Below are positions 43,922 through 57,888 of a DNA stretch of 64,000 bases, piece by piece. The stretch's first letter is position 1, and each line of letters opens with the position of its first letter. The translations under genes and the position numbers were made by a program. Where the stretch lies: NCBI RefSeq assembly GCF_003589595.1, contig NW_020656077.1, positions 1,541,369 through 1,605,368 on the forward strand, read 5' to 3'. The DNA is from Hyposmocoma kahamanoa. Lineage: Eukaryota; Arthropoda; Insecta; Lepidoptera; Cosmopterigidae. A model generated the notes under the pieces. It did not search any database. It saw nothing but the letters and a program-made list of their open reading frames with translations, and was not told the DNA's origin.

Positions 43922-46900
43922 AAGTGCACCACGAAAAAGGAATATTTTATATTAAAACCGATTAGGAAATACACAATTATGGTAGCATTTTAAGAACTTC
44001 TGAATGTGCACGTACCGTAACCGAATTTACTAAATGTAACTTGTGTACTAACCTTGTACAAAAGTTTCATTTAGTAAACGTGCAAGTCAAGTTTTACATT
44101 TAATATTTAAATTGAACTTTATCATTTACAAATATATTTCAAACATCTTAGATGGAGATTACCCGCAAGAACTGTAATATTCACTTGAGTATACTTGAGT
44201 AGACTTGGTTCTCCTTGCAAACTTTCATCCCGGTTAACTTTTGTGCCAAAAAGTAGCCTACGTCCTTCTCATAGTTGCCATCTATCTTTATACCAAAATT
44301 CGTCAAAAAATGTTTATTACATCGCAACATAAAAGTATAATTTTGTAAATTCACTACTGATAGCGCCAGCTAAAAATAAATAGCTATAGCTATAGCTGCT
44401 ATTTATAGCTAATAAATAGCAGCTAAATATAAAAATCATAGAAACATTTCACACGATCGAGTTGTGAAATTTAAACAGAGTACCACGTATGGAGTAACCG
44501 TATTGTATTCGTAGGTACCTCCTTGTTGGATTTACAATACTCTCTTGGCTTCCCATAAAACTTGATTGGTTCATGCTTTCTCCTCGCAAATGTCGCATTT
44601 TGCATACAATTAAATACTAATTTCTTTTTGTCGTCGTTCTTTTATACAGAGCCGCCATTCTTCATTTTTGTTTCCAATGTAGTCCCTCCTTAGTGTTTCA
44701 AATTGGGATTTTAATTACTGGAGTTCGAAGTAATTTCGTCTTCCTACACTACAAGTATTCTAGTGGCTGTATACAGTTTGCGTGGAGAAATTAACAGGAA
44801 GATGGATGCATTTCTCTTGTGATAAAACTTGTCCTGCATTCACCCTGTACTTACCGAAAGAAACCATTGTCTGTGGGTGTGGTGACTGCCATTTTTCCAT
44901 CATCAACCAGTGTCGACGGATACCACTTGATCGGTATCGTTGTATGTATTTCCTCGAAATAATTGTTGATTGGTGTGCGCTTAATTGCGGGATTGATTTA
45001 TCGATTGTAACGTTGATTTCTTCATTTTGCGCTTTTATTTATAATGTCTTATGTATGTATAAATACACGAACAAAAATTTTTGGTAATGTCTTTATTATT
45101 TTGCCGCTCTAATCTCGAATCTTGCCTTGCAGCCAATTTTGCATACAATAAATTCATAGCTTTCACCCGACAACATATCATTTGTCATAGCATTTAAAAT
45201 CACTTTCTTTAGTGCTATCATAGGTGCTATCGAAACAACAGCTACCTTCGAATGATGGAATTAAAGGAACTTATCTGATGAGGTTTTTAACACAGTCGTT
45301 TTGTCTTTGTCTTTTTTATTAAATTCTACTTAGATTATAATAATGTGTTAGTAATGCTTTCGATCGAAGTCTCATTAAACTGTAGATGTACTTAGAGAAC
45401 GCATTTTAATTATTTTTGACAAGCTACCAGTGCCGGGACCACACGATACTCGCATTTGGGGTTAAAGCATAATAGGTAAATATTACAGTACAAATTGGTG
45501 AAGCAAATTTAGTATGCTAGCGGCAAACTGAGATTCGTTGTCTCTGCCTACCGTAGTTAAAAAAACATGTTATTGTAAGAAATATTAAGATTGGCGGTGG
45601 AGCAGCGTGTCAACGTGACGCCCACCCCGATTATCTCACCCGACATAAAATATCGACTTGAACCAATTCTTTTCTCAGAATATTGTCTTATTCGGAACTC
45701 TTAGTCACAACTTCCTTGTACATCGTTAAGTTGCCGTTAACGAAGTGCGGTCCCGTTTCGGTTACGAATACATTTCAAATAAAATTAAACATGAACGCAT
45801 TCTTACTGCATGTATTTTGAGACTGCTAGTTTTTCGCAATCAGGCTTTCTATTGTGACATAGTATTTTTATGTCGCTTGTGTTCACGTGTTCACATACAC
45901 AAGAAACTAAAACGTTGTTATTTTGGTACATATGCGTAGTACCCCGATCTTCGTAGTTAGAAGAAAATCACAATATTTTCCTAAACCCCATAGAGAATAA
46001 AAATAAATGTATATAGATTGTAAACTTATTATCGAGACGGATGAACAAATCTTATTGGACGTATGCTAAGAACGTAGTAAACGCTATACTGCAATGCATG
46101 GTGACGTAAAGTCGTATAAACGATAGTATTGTTACCACAGTGCTGTCACATGGTGTTATATTGTGGTTACATTGTGGGAACTTGCAGCAAATGTCTCTAT
46201 TCAACAACTGTGCAATGCATTTGAGCAAATGCCTCGCGCTAGCAGTGTGTGGAAAATATTTAGAGATAGCTGAAAACACACCACACTTGCCGCTTTGCCA
46301 TTAAGCGCAGAGTTGGATTTTTTTCGCACAAAACAATGTTTTTTAAAGATGACAACTCGAATTAATAAATGAAATAGAATCAAAAATACCACTGTCGATG
46401 TCAAATGAAATTGAGTACCTGTAAACTTGCAAGTAAAGGCATAATTTTACTTTTTCCAATGAGTAAATATCAAAATTCTAATTATATTTTATTATATTTT
46501 AATCACCCATAAAGCCTTAAGGTTACTTGCTCCAGGCTTTATCGCCAGTTCCTTTTAAACCCGATTTGAAAATACCTAATTTTATAACAGCATTTCATTA
46601 TGTTTTAATGTTTCTTTTAATACGTGTTAAGGCACTTTTAACTGTTTCATGATAAGCCGTTTAGATATATCATAGAAGTTTATGTTTGTTACGATGCGTG
46701 TATGTGTATGTTTTCTATTAATTTATTTTAAGCCCTCATGTATTTATTTAAGACTTACTACACGGTCAGAATTCCATTAGTCCGTCCAATGTATTATGCT
46801 TTTTGTTTATATCAATTTCCAGTGAATTGTTAGTGTACCTATGCGAGTAACACAGACCCATAGCATGGTAATGGCGGCGTGCATACTAAATGCCGGAAGG

Positions 46901-47696
46901 GGTGGGCGTTTGTTAGTCTCTGTGTTTGTTCCTCGTCAACCTAACCGCACAGATTTTATTTTCTAATGTCAATAACTACTCCACGGCACGAATCACACCA
47001 CTAAAATTATAAGTAGAAACGTACAATTTGAAGTAATGTCGAACTAAACCTATGAAAAACAATATGGATACATAGCATGTTATACTCAACTCCGTCAAAA
47101 GGTACGTTAAAAATTATATTTTCTTGAATCTGACATTATGACGGACGGTTGAAACGGTGAAATAACGTTGGATACAGTGTAAATAACCAACCACTTGAGG
47201 AGAACATACAACAATAAAGTTTAAGATAACAACCTTAAAATGGGTTGGTGTGGGTACTTTCACCTCTAAAGAATTTAAGACAGATTAACAGCGTACTCAA
47301 ACTGTTTTATTATAGCCGATGTGGGTTTTGGTTCATTTAATTTTCAATCAGATGTCAGACTTCCATTCATTCGGTGCGTGTTTGCGCCTGCGCTGGCCAG
47401 GTGAAGTTAAAATTAGCCTAAAGCAGACGTTTGCTTCTCCCGTAAACACGTGTTATGGTGAACTTCCTGTTGAGGCCATGGCTTGTTATAGATTTTATTT
47501 TCTATGTTCCGTAAACAAAATTTAAAACTATAGAGATCGCTGTATCACGTTTACCACCCAGAGTAGCTACGTTCGAAACCATTACTAAAACAATTTATGT
47601 TTGTTGACCTCATAACGTATAGCAAAGGATCTAGATATAAATATTTAGTATTCGTAAAGTAAAACGTACTTTATATCCATCACTACAACTCCTAAT
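43922..47696. other. Non-coding interval, about 3.8 kb
   Basis: No supported gene. A local palindrome of TAGCTATAGCTATAGC and AGCTAATAAATAGCAGC lies at 44368-44425. A 101-codon open stretch at 44782 does not begin with ATG and has no known domain. Confidence 0.4.
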
Positions 47697-47826
47697 TGCT
47701 GCCCAGTGAGAGGCTTGGCATAATGGCAAGGTCGGTAAGTCCGCTTTTGTGGGCTGTTTTACACTAATACCATCGACTTATGTATAAATATACAACAAAA
47801 ATATGTTAAATAAATTGATTGATTTA
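47697..47826 (+). mobile_element. 3' end of a CR1/L2-like LINE
   Basis: GCTTGGCATAATGGCAAGGT and GGTAAGTCCGCTTTTGT parallel the LINE B 3' UTR at 4070-4110, and a TAAATTGATTGATTTATT tail follows. Confidence 0.6.
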
Positions 47827-49430
47827 TTCTGCATATATTTTTATATTAAATATTTCAACGGCCTTATAGGTCGTGTTTTTTCTTAGTATTAGTAATAATA
47901 TGTAAATAAATCTTTTAACAAAGCCTAAAATCTAGGCGCAAAACGCTCACCGCAGCGGTGTATTGTTGAGAAATGAGATTCTGTTGCTTTGGCTGGCTTA
48001 TAAGCTCCTGGACCAGAGTTAACCAATCGCGCTATCGCTTGCCGCTGTGATATCTCTTCAGTGCGTGTGTATTAGATTTTACAAAGCGGAGAAACTTATC
48101 AATTATCATATACCACCACATTGATATAGATTACACCAAAATAAAAGTCAATAAAATTATTTATAACTGGGTTACGTCATATTTATTTATATCTTATAAG
48201 TAAATGTTGCGTCAGAACAGTTTTTTACAAAGTGTCCTTTGTTTATTGGAATTTCGGAAATATCAAGTTCGATCCGCCCATTTCTTAATTAGATTACAAC
48301 TTTACATAAATAAGATGACGCTGATTATCTTTAATAGCGAGACGTTTGCATTAAAGCGGGTTTTATTACGTGAAAGTTGTTTTCTTCGCAAAATCAATGT
48401 TATGTTATCTAATATCAACTTTACTGTACTGTAAATATAGTGTCCATTTACTTTGTCATCGCCGCCATTGACTAATTTGAAAACTCTGGTTTCCAACGAC
48501 TATGGTTTTCTTCTGTGTAACGAAACCTAAGTTAATTTACTTTGCTATTAAGGCGTAGTTACGTCATCTAGAAGTTATTTAACCTGTCGCGCCCGTTCCA
48601 TACCTATGTAACTGGAATTTGCATTGTTCATAACAAACAGGCGTACCTATCTATGTAACGTGCTCGTATTTTAACAATGCATACGCACCGGTTCAGTTTT
48701 TATGTGATCTTGTATTTACAACTACGCCTCACTTGGCCAATGTCATATCCATACAAATATAGTTTTAATTATTTCCACTATTTGAATCTTTACTTTCGTT
48801 ACATTAGTCACTGTTATTGCAAGTTAGAAATCGGCATTATAATACGAGAAAACCACCTACATAAATAGGTACATTTTGTCGAATCATCTATACATGGGTA
48901 ATTTTCAGGTTAGGCTACTTCTAAACGTCTACTAGGCTACTACTAAGCGGGAAGTCCGTATAATACAACTCCGCGACATGGAAGGGCAGTTGCTGAGGGA
49001 TTTTGTATACCGCCATACTATCTACTGTTGTCGATAAAAGTTCTCATTTTGAAATAAAATATAACATGCGTTAATGAATTAATTATAATTAATTAATTAT
49101 TCCAGTGTTACAATTGAAAGGTCATTCAACACACTCAGACGTGTGAAAACGTGGCTGAGATCAACTATGATAGAAAACAGATAAAATGGGCTTTGTATGC
49201 TCAGTGTACATAGAACATTTATTAACGCTATGGGCGATTCTATCACGGAAGACGTCATGAACCGTTTTGCTGAATTTCCTCGAAAGTTACTTTTAAAATA
49301 GCTGTCCTAAATAAGAAATTAAATAAAAAATACCTTTTTTAATTTGTTTATTTTTTTGACTAGGCACCTATAAATAATTAGCAGGATCTCCTGCGGGTGT
49401 GTTCCGTATATACTTAATGTTTAGTGTAGG
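47827..49430. other. Non-coding interval, about 1.6 kb
   Basis: No gene or repeat recognised. Confidence 0.4.
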
Positions 49431-49447
49431 CATCGAGTATATAACCA
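49431..49447. repeat. Solitary T8 terminal repeat
   Basis: CATCGAGTATATAACCAG is the exact tip of T8; unrelated sequence (CGGGAGCCGG) follows at once. No partner end was found. Confidence 0.6.
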
Positions 49448-51429
49448 GCGGGAGCCGGCTTGAAAAAAAATCTTTGCCTTCTACTTTTGATTCTCGGACT
49501 ATCGTATACTACTCTACCTTATTTCGAAAGCATTTTTATTATTTAAGTATTCTATTCAAGTATACCATCTTTAAATAGTTGTTAAATAATATTTCTGATT
49601 ACTACACTCAAATATTAAATAGTACTTCATGATAATATTCTAGAATAATAGAATAATAAAAATTGCCACCGATATTATAGGTAAACAAAACTGACCTGAA
49701 AATTGCCCAAACACTATTTTAATTTAGATATACAAGTTTAACTCAGCCAGAGGTGTGATGATGCCTTTCTCTTAAAGCACTTGTACGATTGCCTGATTAC
49801 AGTATAGTTTCAACCTCCGAACATCCGTAAGGGTTTAAACTTTGTTGCAGCACGTTCGTAACGTTGTTAATGTGAGAAATCTTAAACAATGCAAGTAAAA
49901 TCCGGAAGGCACGGCTCATCGGTCTAATGACCACTCTTTTCTACCGCCAGCCAAACAAGATCTTCAATTTTATTCTACGATTCTCCTCTGAGCACCCGCA
50001 TCATGTGAGCGCGGGGGGCCGTATGGATCTTTACATTTTGGTCGGTCAATTCACGCGAGTCGGCCATTTTCTTGCGCGTGATTACATTTTAACCTGTGGG
50101 AACATCTATAAAATAGGATTTAGTGTAATTTAACACTCACAAGTTTAAAAAAAAAGTCATGGAAAGGTTTGAGATTTTAATTTTCGTTGGCAAGGTACCA
50201 GGATCCCGTTTGTGGATTCGATTCCTCTTGTATTTGGAGTTTATGTTATGCTGTAAAAATAATTTATGTTATAAAACTCTGTAGCTGCTCTATATTATTT
50301 TAATAGCCTAGAGATGTTATTGTAATTGAAAGAACAGAGTTGTGCATCAAACCTTATTGATACAACAAAGAACTTCACACTAAAGTTTCTTTGTCCGACC
50401 TTGGTGTTGTAAAACAAAAAGCAGCACCCAGACAAAACAGCTGTTGGGCACGTACTTACATACTATTAATTAATGCTGCCACGCTAAAATATGCTTATAT
50501 TCTTAAGCAGTAGGTATGGTTTACCTTTTTGGTCGAAAAGGGAGCGAAACTTAATGAATACACCCCAAACACTTACAGATAAGGTGGACTTTTGATTGTT
50601 TTGGGCTAAGTAGTAATAATATTATGTTGGCTGTTTTTGCAGTACCGTTTCTTCGAGGAAAAGGTATTAGTGCTGACAACTTATGTCGATAATACTGTCG
50701 GGGATAGAAGTTTGAAAAAAACCTATGTACTACTAGTCGTGTACAAACAGCATTTTTTTTTCTATAACAAGGACATTTTTGTAGCGTGCGGCTCGATAGA
50801 ATGCATAATGACGGTTTTGCGTTCTGCATCACTAATGCGCTCTCAGAATGCGTCTGCGCCTCTTGCTGCGCTTTGTGCGCGTTTATGGATGACTCTATGA
50901 ATATTTAACAACATTTGTGGGTTTTATTTTGTACCCCGCAAAATATTGTATTTGTGTTTCAACTAGGTACAGTCGGTGCGTTTGGGATGTAGATAAATTT
51001 TAATACATCGCAACGTGAACAAAAACACACACTTCCATTCATAACATATGGTTGCTTTCACAATCGAAACGTTTCACTAACCTTCACCGGTACGATTTTC
51101 GGTCAGCATGCACGTGGAAATTGGCAACTTGTCAAACAAAGCTGTCGACCACATTGCACATATTTTAGCGTGCACCCGACAACCGGCGCTCTGTAGAATG
51201 AAAATGTTCTATTGTAACAGTCCGCCCCAGATTTAAAACAATAGCCATTGATCCATAATTTGATTCATCACGTCAATTTTCGACGGAAACTCGTAGAATA
51301 TTTTAATTGCGAATGCCATAAAAAATTTAGAGACTTAGGGTAGGCTTTTTGAAGACTATATTATTACCTACCGCTGTCGTACCGGAGCTGATTATTGAAT
51401 CGAGTTTGACTTGACGTTTTTAAGATTTT
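49448..51429. other. Non-coding interval, about 2 kb
   Basis: Several short open frames, none with a domain. A B-box-like GGATTCGATTCC occurs at 50214 with no tRNA around it. Confidence 0.4.
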
Positions 51430-51702
51430 TTAATTTTTATAATGTCAAGTAATGGGACGAACAAGTCATGCGCCTGATGGTAAGCTACACGCCTGTCCTA
51501 ACAGTTGAAGTGCTACTTTTAAATCGCAAAGATCTGAGGGGCACTGCCACTGCGCCCATCACCCTGAGACATAAGTTGCCCAGTCCCATGTGCCTGTAAT
51601 TTCACCAGCACCCTTACATTTCAAAACCATTAGGTACTTGCTTAGGCTTGGCGGCAGTACTTCCCTGGACGAACTCTTTCACAAGGAGCTGGAATGCTGC
51701 TA
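51430..51702 (-). mobile_element. S1 SINE-like element, copy J
   Basis: Plus-strand ATGGGACGAACAAGTCATGC to TTTCACAAGGAGCTGGAATG matches S1 in minus sense. The CATTACTGC palindrome region is partly deleted. Confidence 0.8.
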
Positions 51703-54700
51703 AAGTTTTCTTCATATATTTTAAAATTGACAGCATACTTGTGTAACATCCACGTCCTCATTTCACGAATCTATATAAAACGCAAATGTCGATGTTATTT
51801 TGTACTGCCACCACTACATAAACTAGCATGTGTAATTCGAGTGGCACATTTTCGTTATAACGTAGTTTAAAAAATACTATCAGGTTCAATGCCACCGCAA
51901 GGCCGGGAAAGAAATTTGGCAAACGTACGTATACTGAGTTCATGTCATCTCTTAAAAAACAATGTTCACACGAGTTAACGCGTTATTTTATTTTTGTTAG
52001 ACGTATCAAATAACCTTTCAAAATTCATGAAGGAACTTTCCTTCCTGGCCTTGGATTAAAAATCTGGAATTATCATCTTTTAAAACATATTTCTGTATTT
52101 AATTCCTAAATAATAAGACTGCGTTACAAATACCGTCACCTAAATATTCACTAAATCAAGATCAAACAGTAAATTATAATTAGTCAGTATCAGAAACGCA
52201 TACCAAGCACGTCAGTATTAATGTTATTTTAATACCAGCTAAAAGCGACTTTCATAACGATTACTAGGTCCCAAAAATGGCGTGAATTGGAATGCCGCTG
52301 CGCTCGTTAATCCGATGTCAAAATAAATACGTCGTATTACGATAGTTTGCAGACATGTGTGGTTACGACTATTAATTTGTGTTTTGTGAACAGTTTTTTA
52401 GTCTCTGGGTCATAAACTCAAGGTGCTGACAGTAATTAGTAACAAAAATGTGTCCTCTAGACGTTAAGTATAGCGTTGGAAATTATTTGGAGAATGTTTG
52501 TTTGTTCATTACGGACGTTATTTACGCTATTGTGCACATAGTAATGAACTGAATCTAAACTTTCTTCTAGTTATAATTTCACTTTGATTTCTCTCTACCT
52601 CCTGCTCAGGTTTTTTGTGCTAAAACTAGAATGATCGTTTAGTTAGCAGTGTCATTTGAATTTGTACCCGAACAACTTTTACCTATTGTAAAAAACATGC
52701 TTTCACTGGCGATGTTTAAGCCATCGATCAAGTTTGAACGTTTTTGAGTCATAAGCCGTCACCAAGTCAGGATAGATACTTAAGATACGCGTTGATTGAT
52801 ATGTTATAAAATTATTAAGAAGCAGTGAAGTGAATCCTAAGCTGCATACCATTTTCTAGCTTAATGCTGTTTGACATTAACCATATACTTACATATATGT
52901 ATTTTTAATTATTAGGAACCATAAAAGATGTTGCAAATTAAATACGAAAGATGTACGAAACACGTTTCGTTTAAATAATTTAAATCATACAATCAACAAA
53001 CCCGTCTTGTGATTCGGTTTTAAGCTTTAAACATTTCTAATAGCAGGATTCGCTCAGTTCCAATTTAATGGAATAAGTCACTGAATTCATTACCATTTTG
53101 ACAAATGTGAATTAATCTCACGGTGTACGTTAGAAACAGGTTTTTAAGTTGGTGTTATTGTCGACATAGTCCTCCCACGATCTACTTCTCCTTTGTTTGA
53201 TATGAATTACTGTCACAAAAGACACACAATACAGAGTGGTTTTAGTTTCTAAATAGCACTGAGATTAGGATGTTCCACAATTCAATTTAAGTTTTGTCTA
53301 TTTGGCAATCTTTAGAAAATCCTAAGTGATAATTAAATTTAAAGTACCACCATGGTGACCGAGAAATGAATTTAAAAAAGTGAAAAATTCTGTCGATTGG
53401 GAGGACAAAAACCAAACGCAAGTTTTTGGAGGAATTTTTGAGGGTGTCCCGAGCGTAATTCCAGATTTCTAATCTTTTTTCCCTTTCTTTCCCCAACTTC
53501 AGTCGAAATAAGGTTCCGAATATCACCAATGTGTTTTATTTGTTTTCATATATGCTAATTTTGTTATGCAATTATGGCTAGTTCCATTTGAGGGCTTTTC
53601 ACGTTTCATTATGTTGTTGTAATATTTTTTCAAAAAATCATAAATAAACACTGTGAGAAGGCAATGGTCGTATAGTTTCGTATAAATCCTACTAAGTTCG
53701 TGGGCTGGTGTGATACGAAAATGTCAGACATATTAACATACTTTTCACGAGAAACAACTCGAATAAAATTATTACAAGTCACGAGTGACACGAGCTGTCC
53801 CGACTGTAAAAAAAATACGCTAGTTAATTAGTTCGATCTGGTACAGGACAGGCGTGACTTCTGCTAGACAAAAAAGGAGTGTACATTACCCGGAGTACAC
53901 ATACTGGTACTCGTTCGCAACTGAAAAACGAAATATTTCATTGCGAGCAAGTTTGCGAAATGGTTGTTTTGCTAACGAGTTGCAAATTGTTAAGTTTTTC
54001 TTCATTTGGTATGTACAATGTACGTACATCCTTTTATTTATACATATCTTCTCCCTGTTTGTGTATGGCATGTTGTACTAAACATAACCAACAACATTGA
54101 ACATTCAACGTGTTTTCGAGAATATATTAACACATATCAGTGTCGTGACAAACACTCGTAATGCCGACAAATTTCGTCTAACAGTAATTTGCATAAGTCA
54201 CACGCAATTAGTTTTAATGGAATTTATTTCGTACAGTGGACTCCGAACGGCTGTGTGCTAGCGGTTGCCTCTTACTGACTGATAGATAAGTCGTTAAATT
54301 TTTTTTGAAGACGGGATTTGTAGTATTCTCTTCACACAGGAATTAGATAAAATACATTACTTTTCGAGACTTGCGATCGTTATGAAAAGAACGGTGCTAA
54401 ATTCCACTTTTGCTTGTAATATAACGTCGCCTTGTATTGGGACTTTGCAATGATTTCGCGTAACCAGGCCTTTGGGGCACTCGTGTTGTACAATTCGTCA
54501 CGCGGATTGACCCATAGAGGACTGCGCGTGCGATTCACGATATATTTTTTATTGTTAACAGTTAATATACTGGTTAAACACTTCGTGATCGCGATGGTGC
54601 ATTTGGAGCACGAATGCCATTGATTGATTTTATTTAAAATAAAAGTTATTTGGATTTGTGTTAAAAGCTAGGCCCATATTCTCCAGTAAGAAACTTTAAT

Positions 54701-55100
54701 ATCCTGTATAAGTTCTCTATTTATAGATAATTTGGTTTAAAGTTGTGTACTTATCTAATTCGACCTTTCCCATGTCAGAAATAAGTTTTTTATCCTGACT
54801 CTCACCTTCTTCGGCCGAAACCTAGTGGCTTACATCGCGAGTGCGTGCGACTGTCTCGTTTTTATCTCCCGCTGCCACTCCGTCACCGGCCAGTAGAGTA
54901 ATTGGTTTAATAGTTGCGGATTCGGAACGCATCTCTCACTTTGTATGCTGCCTCCCGGACCTTGTCACAGGACAATTACCAGTGGTAAATTGTGCTTTAG
55001 TCATTCATTTGAATTAGTCGACTCAACGTTAATAGCCACTTATCTCTTCTACTTGCAGAATACGATTTTCTAAGATAGTTCACTGTCAATATTTAATAAC
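51703..55100. other. Non-coding interval, about 3.4 kb
   Basis: No gene supported. CG content rises near 54830-54970 (CATCGCGAGTGCGTGCGAC) without other signals. Confidence 0.4.
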
Positions 55101-55223
55101 ATTTATTTCTCTCGTGAGTTTGGGTGTAATTTGTGGTTGTCTATGTGTGTGTCCATGGCACCCGCGACACAGGGTTTCCCTAGTACGGGGATATGTTGAG
55201 TGTGCGTTATTATTATTATTATA
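55101..55223 (+). mobile_element. tRNA-derived SINE (family S3), 3' half
   Basis: TCTCTCGTGAGTTTGGGTG, CATGGCACCCGCGACACAGG and GTTGAGTGTGCGTTATTATT match the copy at 13.0 kb in the opposite orientation. The tRNA-like head is missing. Confidence 0.78.
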
Positions 55224-55493
55224 TTAATAGTACTTTCTCATGTTGGTATCCCAAGTTGATCGTTTTTGTTTTTATAGCTTAGTGACAGATTCAGAGATCA
55301 AGCGATGATAACTACGTGTAATTATTAATTGTGTGCACAGAAATAGAACGAAATTGCCTATAGTCAATAATAATTGTAATTTTTAAGTTATGAATGTTAC
55401 GATGTTTGACCAACGTGATATTAACTTATTTCTGTGAAATCACTCCATTAGTTTGTTATAATTATTAATACAAAGATCAAACACTTAAAAAAA

Positions 55494-55570
55494 ATTTCTT
55501 CGATCCGGCCGGATTTGAACCAACCTTTGCTAGGTGCACCAACCTAACAAATCCATCAAAACGTCTCTGA
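55494..55570 (-). mobile_element. tRNA-like SINE head, tentative
   Basis: The minus strand carries TTGGTTCAAATCCGGCCGG, a B-box match, about 35 bases after TTGTTAGGTTGGTGCACC. No cloverleaf closes. Short and uncertain. Confidence 0.35.
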
Positions 55571-55857
55571 CGGTCAATAATAATTGTCAACAATATTTGT
55601 GTTTGAGGGACCTGTATAATTGAATCGTTAACTCTTTCTTTTTCAGGTGCCAGCTTTGGACAATTACATCGCTTATATTTTGGTTAGTCAATTTATGATT
55701 ATGAAATCTATACTCTGCTAATTTTGTTGATGGTTCATCAAAATAATACTGTAGACGTGTAGACATTACTTTTGCATCTGATTAGTTTAACGTTATTAAA
55801 AAGTTCTATCAAAAAAACTTAAATTAAAATTTTAATAACTCCGGTACAGAACAGTAT

Positions 55858-56148
55858 ACTCTGTAATCTCAGTACAGAGTAGGTACTAAAAAAACCGACC
55901 TCTAAAGTTCTTTGAATTACATCTATTTGCCAAGTTTTATTGAAAATGGTTTCCGGAAAGTGCGTGAAACCGAATTCATCACCTAGTTTGCCACCCTTAG
56001 AAGTGGAATATTTTCTTCAAATTTAAATGGGATCAATACTGAGGTTCTTTTCAACAAAGAATCATCAAAATCGGTTCACAAATGCCAACACACATACAAA
56101 AAAATACAGTCCAATTGAGGACCTCCCCTTTTTAAGGTCGGTTAAAAG
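55858..56148 (-). repeat. Dispersed repeat R, fourth and most complete copy
   Basis: Shares CTGAGATTACAGAGT-like sequence, CGGAAAGTGCGTGAAACCG, TTTGCCACCCTTAGAAGTGG and TTCACAAATGCCAACACAC with other copies, and ends GGACCTCCCCTTTTTAAGG then TCGGTTAA. Confidence 0.8.
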
Positions 56149-56975
56149 TTAATAAAGTCACCATCTGTAAGCTGACAACTTGTCAAGACCAATTTAATGA
56201 GTCTAGAGTTTAATAAGTAGTTTAAAAGTCGGGTAGTCTACAGACTGACCTGGTTGCAACATCAGAAGAAAGTATTAAATAAAACGTAATTCGCTTGTGA
56301 TGGTTTATTTCTCCACTCAGAGTACAGAGGGAAAAGATCGGATACAAAAGATTCAGCGCTTATTTATATAAATTTCTTCCCGCCGAAATCGCCAAACCTC
56401 ATCGAGGAATAAGGTTTTTAATTAGCGGTGTTGGCTATGACCCACAATAATTACCAAAAGATGATGGCAGATTACAAGCAAAGCTTATAGTTATGACAGT
56501 CTATGACATTAAGAAATATTAATTAGCAACACCGATATAAAAGTAAAATGTCGTCTGTAATTCAAATTTCTCAACACCCGACACTTGCCAACTTTACTGC
56601 AGTATATGAAGACTTATGAACGTGGAAAAAATATATGCATACATTCTTTCCACCATTGAAGAAATGTATATACCTTCAAATACTTGAAATATATTAAAAG
56701 AAGAAAGTCTCCTAGACACAGTATTTAAAAAGATATGAAAAAAAAAAAATTGTTGAAGATTTGGCTTGATGGATTTATTCCGATGCCGTAAAACTAATAT
56801 TAAAAAAAATCTCAACAATAACAACTTTAACTATGGTATTTTAATTTATTGTGAAAAGGTATGACAAATAAAGTAAGTAAGTAGTAAAAGTAAGTTTACA
56901 AAAGTGATTCATTTCAATAACCGTATTTGTTGGATTATGATACAATATAAAATGTAGTAAGTATGCAAAATACGA
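56149..56975. other. AT-rich non-coding interval
   Basis: Nothing recognisable. Confidence 0.35.
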
Positions 56976-57888
56976 CCTGGGGGCCTACCATAACCTTTCC
57001 AAAAAAATCTTATTTCAATGTAAGCATAAAGTAAGCTTATTGTAATATTACTTATTTTCGTATCACGGCAAACCTATCAACCAAGTAATGTATTATTGCT
57101 AAAGTGACTGAAAGAACGAATGATTTCCCAATATTGTCTATTCCTTACTAAAAATAGGAAAGAAATAACGCTATATGAACTGTATAATGCCATCTCTTTC
57201 TTTTTTGATGTTCCGAATCGTGTTATCGTAGTATAATGCTAAAGTACTTAATGTTATTTACATTCAGAGAATTATAACTGCTAAAAAAAGTAAAGTATGT
57301 AATAATGAAATCTATTAAAATTACGTTGTTTCCAATTATTATTCCGTATTTTCATGAAGAAAAATAAATAAAACAAACTGAGTCTTGATAGTCGCGTTGT
57401 GAATTCGGAAACATAGTGTAGTGTCAACTGTTAGTTTCCCCAAGGAGCATATAGATGGCGATGTCATAATTTTACGAAATAAACATCGCGTACTTTTATT
57501 TTACGAGAAATTATTTCCCATGTGCTATTAAATAAAAAATAAACAAAATATTGGAGAGATATATGTAAATAAATTACTTCAACTTAATTTTTAAGCATAT
57601 TATTTTACAATTCAATATTTAGACAAGAAATTCGAAAATAATATTGTTTTCTTTGTATCCGTGTAACTATTATATATTTTAAGATTGCTAAATTTGACAT
57701 AACGACAATATTACTTTAATGTTATAGCCGCGTCATAGTACGAACTGAGTGAATGAATAGTCACAAAGCTGCCAATAAAACATCATAGTTTTAACATTGT
57801 AATAAGCTTACTTTAAGCGCGTCGTGGTACGAAAAGTCAATGTAAGTTAAAGTAATATTGTTCTAAGCGGTTGTGGTAGGCCCACAGG
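56976..57888. mobile_element. Candidate TIR element, about 0.9 kb
   Basis: CCTGGGGGCCTACCATAACC at the left and GGTTGTGGTAGGCCCACAGG at the right are inverted with few mismatches. Further inside, ATGTAAGCATAAAGTAAGC and TTTCGTA-CACG motifs recur inverted near the right end. No coding capacity and no clear target duplication. Confidence 0.5.

Noticed and set aside
44368..44425. TAGCTATAGC palindrome as a regulatory site
   Set aside because: Looks like simple local duplication of a short AT-rich word; no other support.
44782..45087. 101-codon open frame with several Cys
   Set aside because: Starts without ATG, has no recognisable domain, no splice context and lies in AT-rich DNA.
49927..50133. 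68-codon open frame
   Set aside because: Lacks domain content and neighbouring exons; expected by chance.
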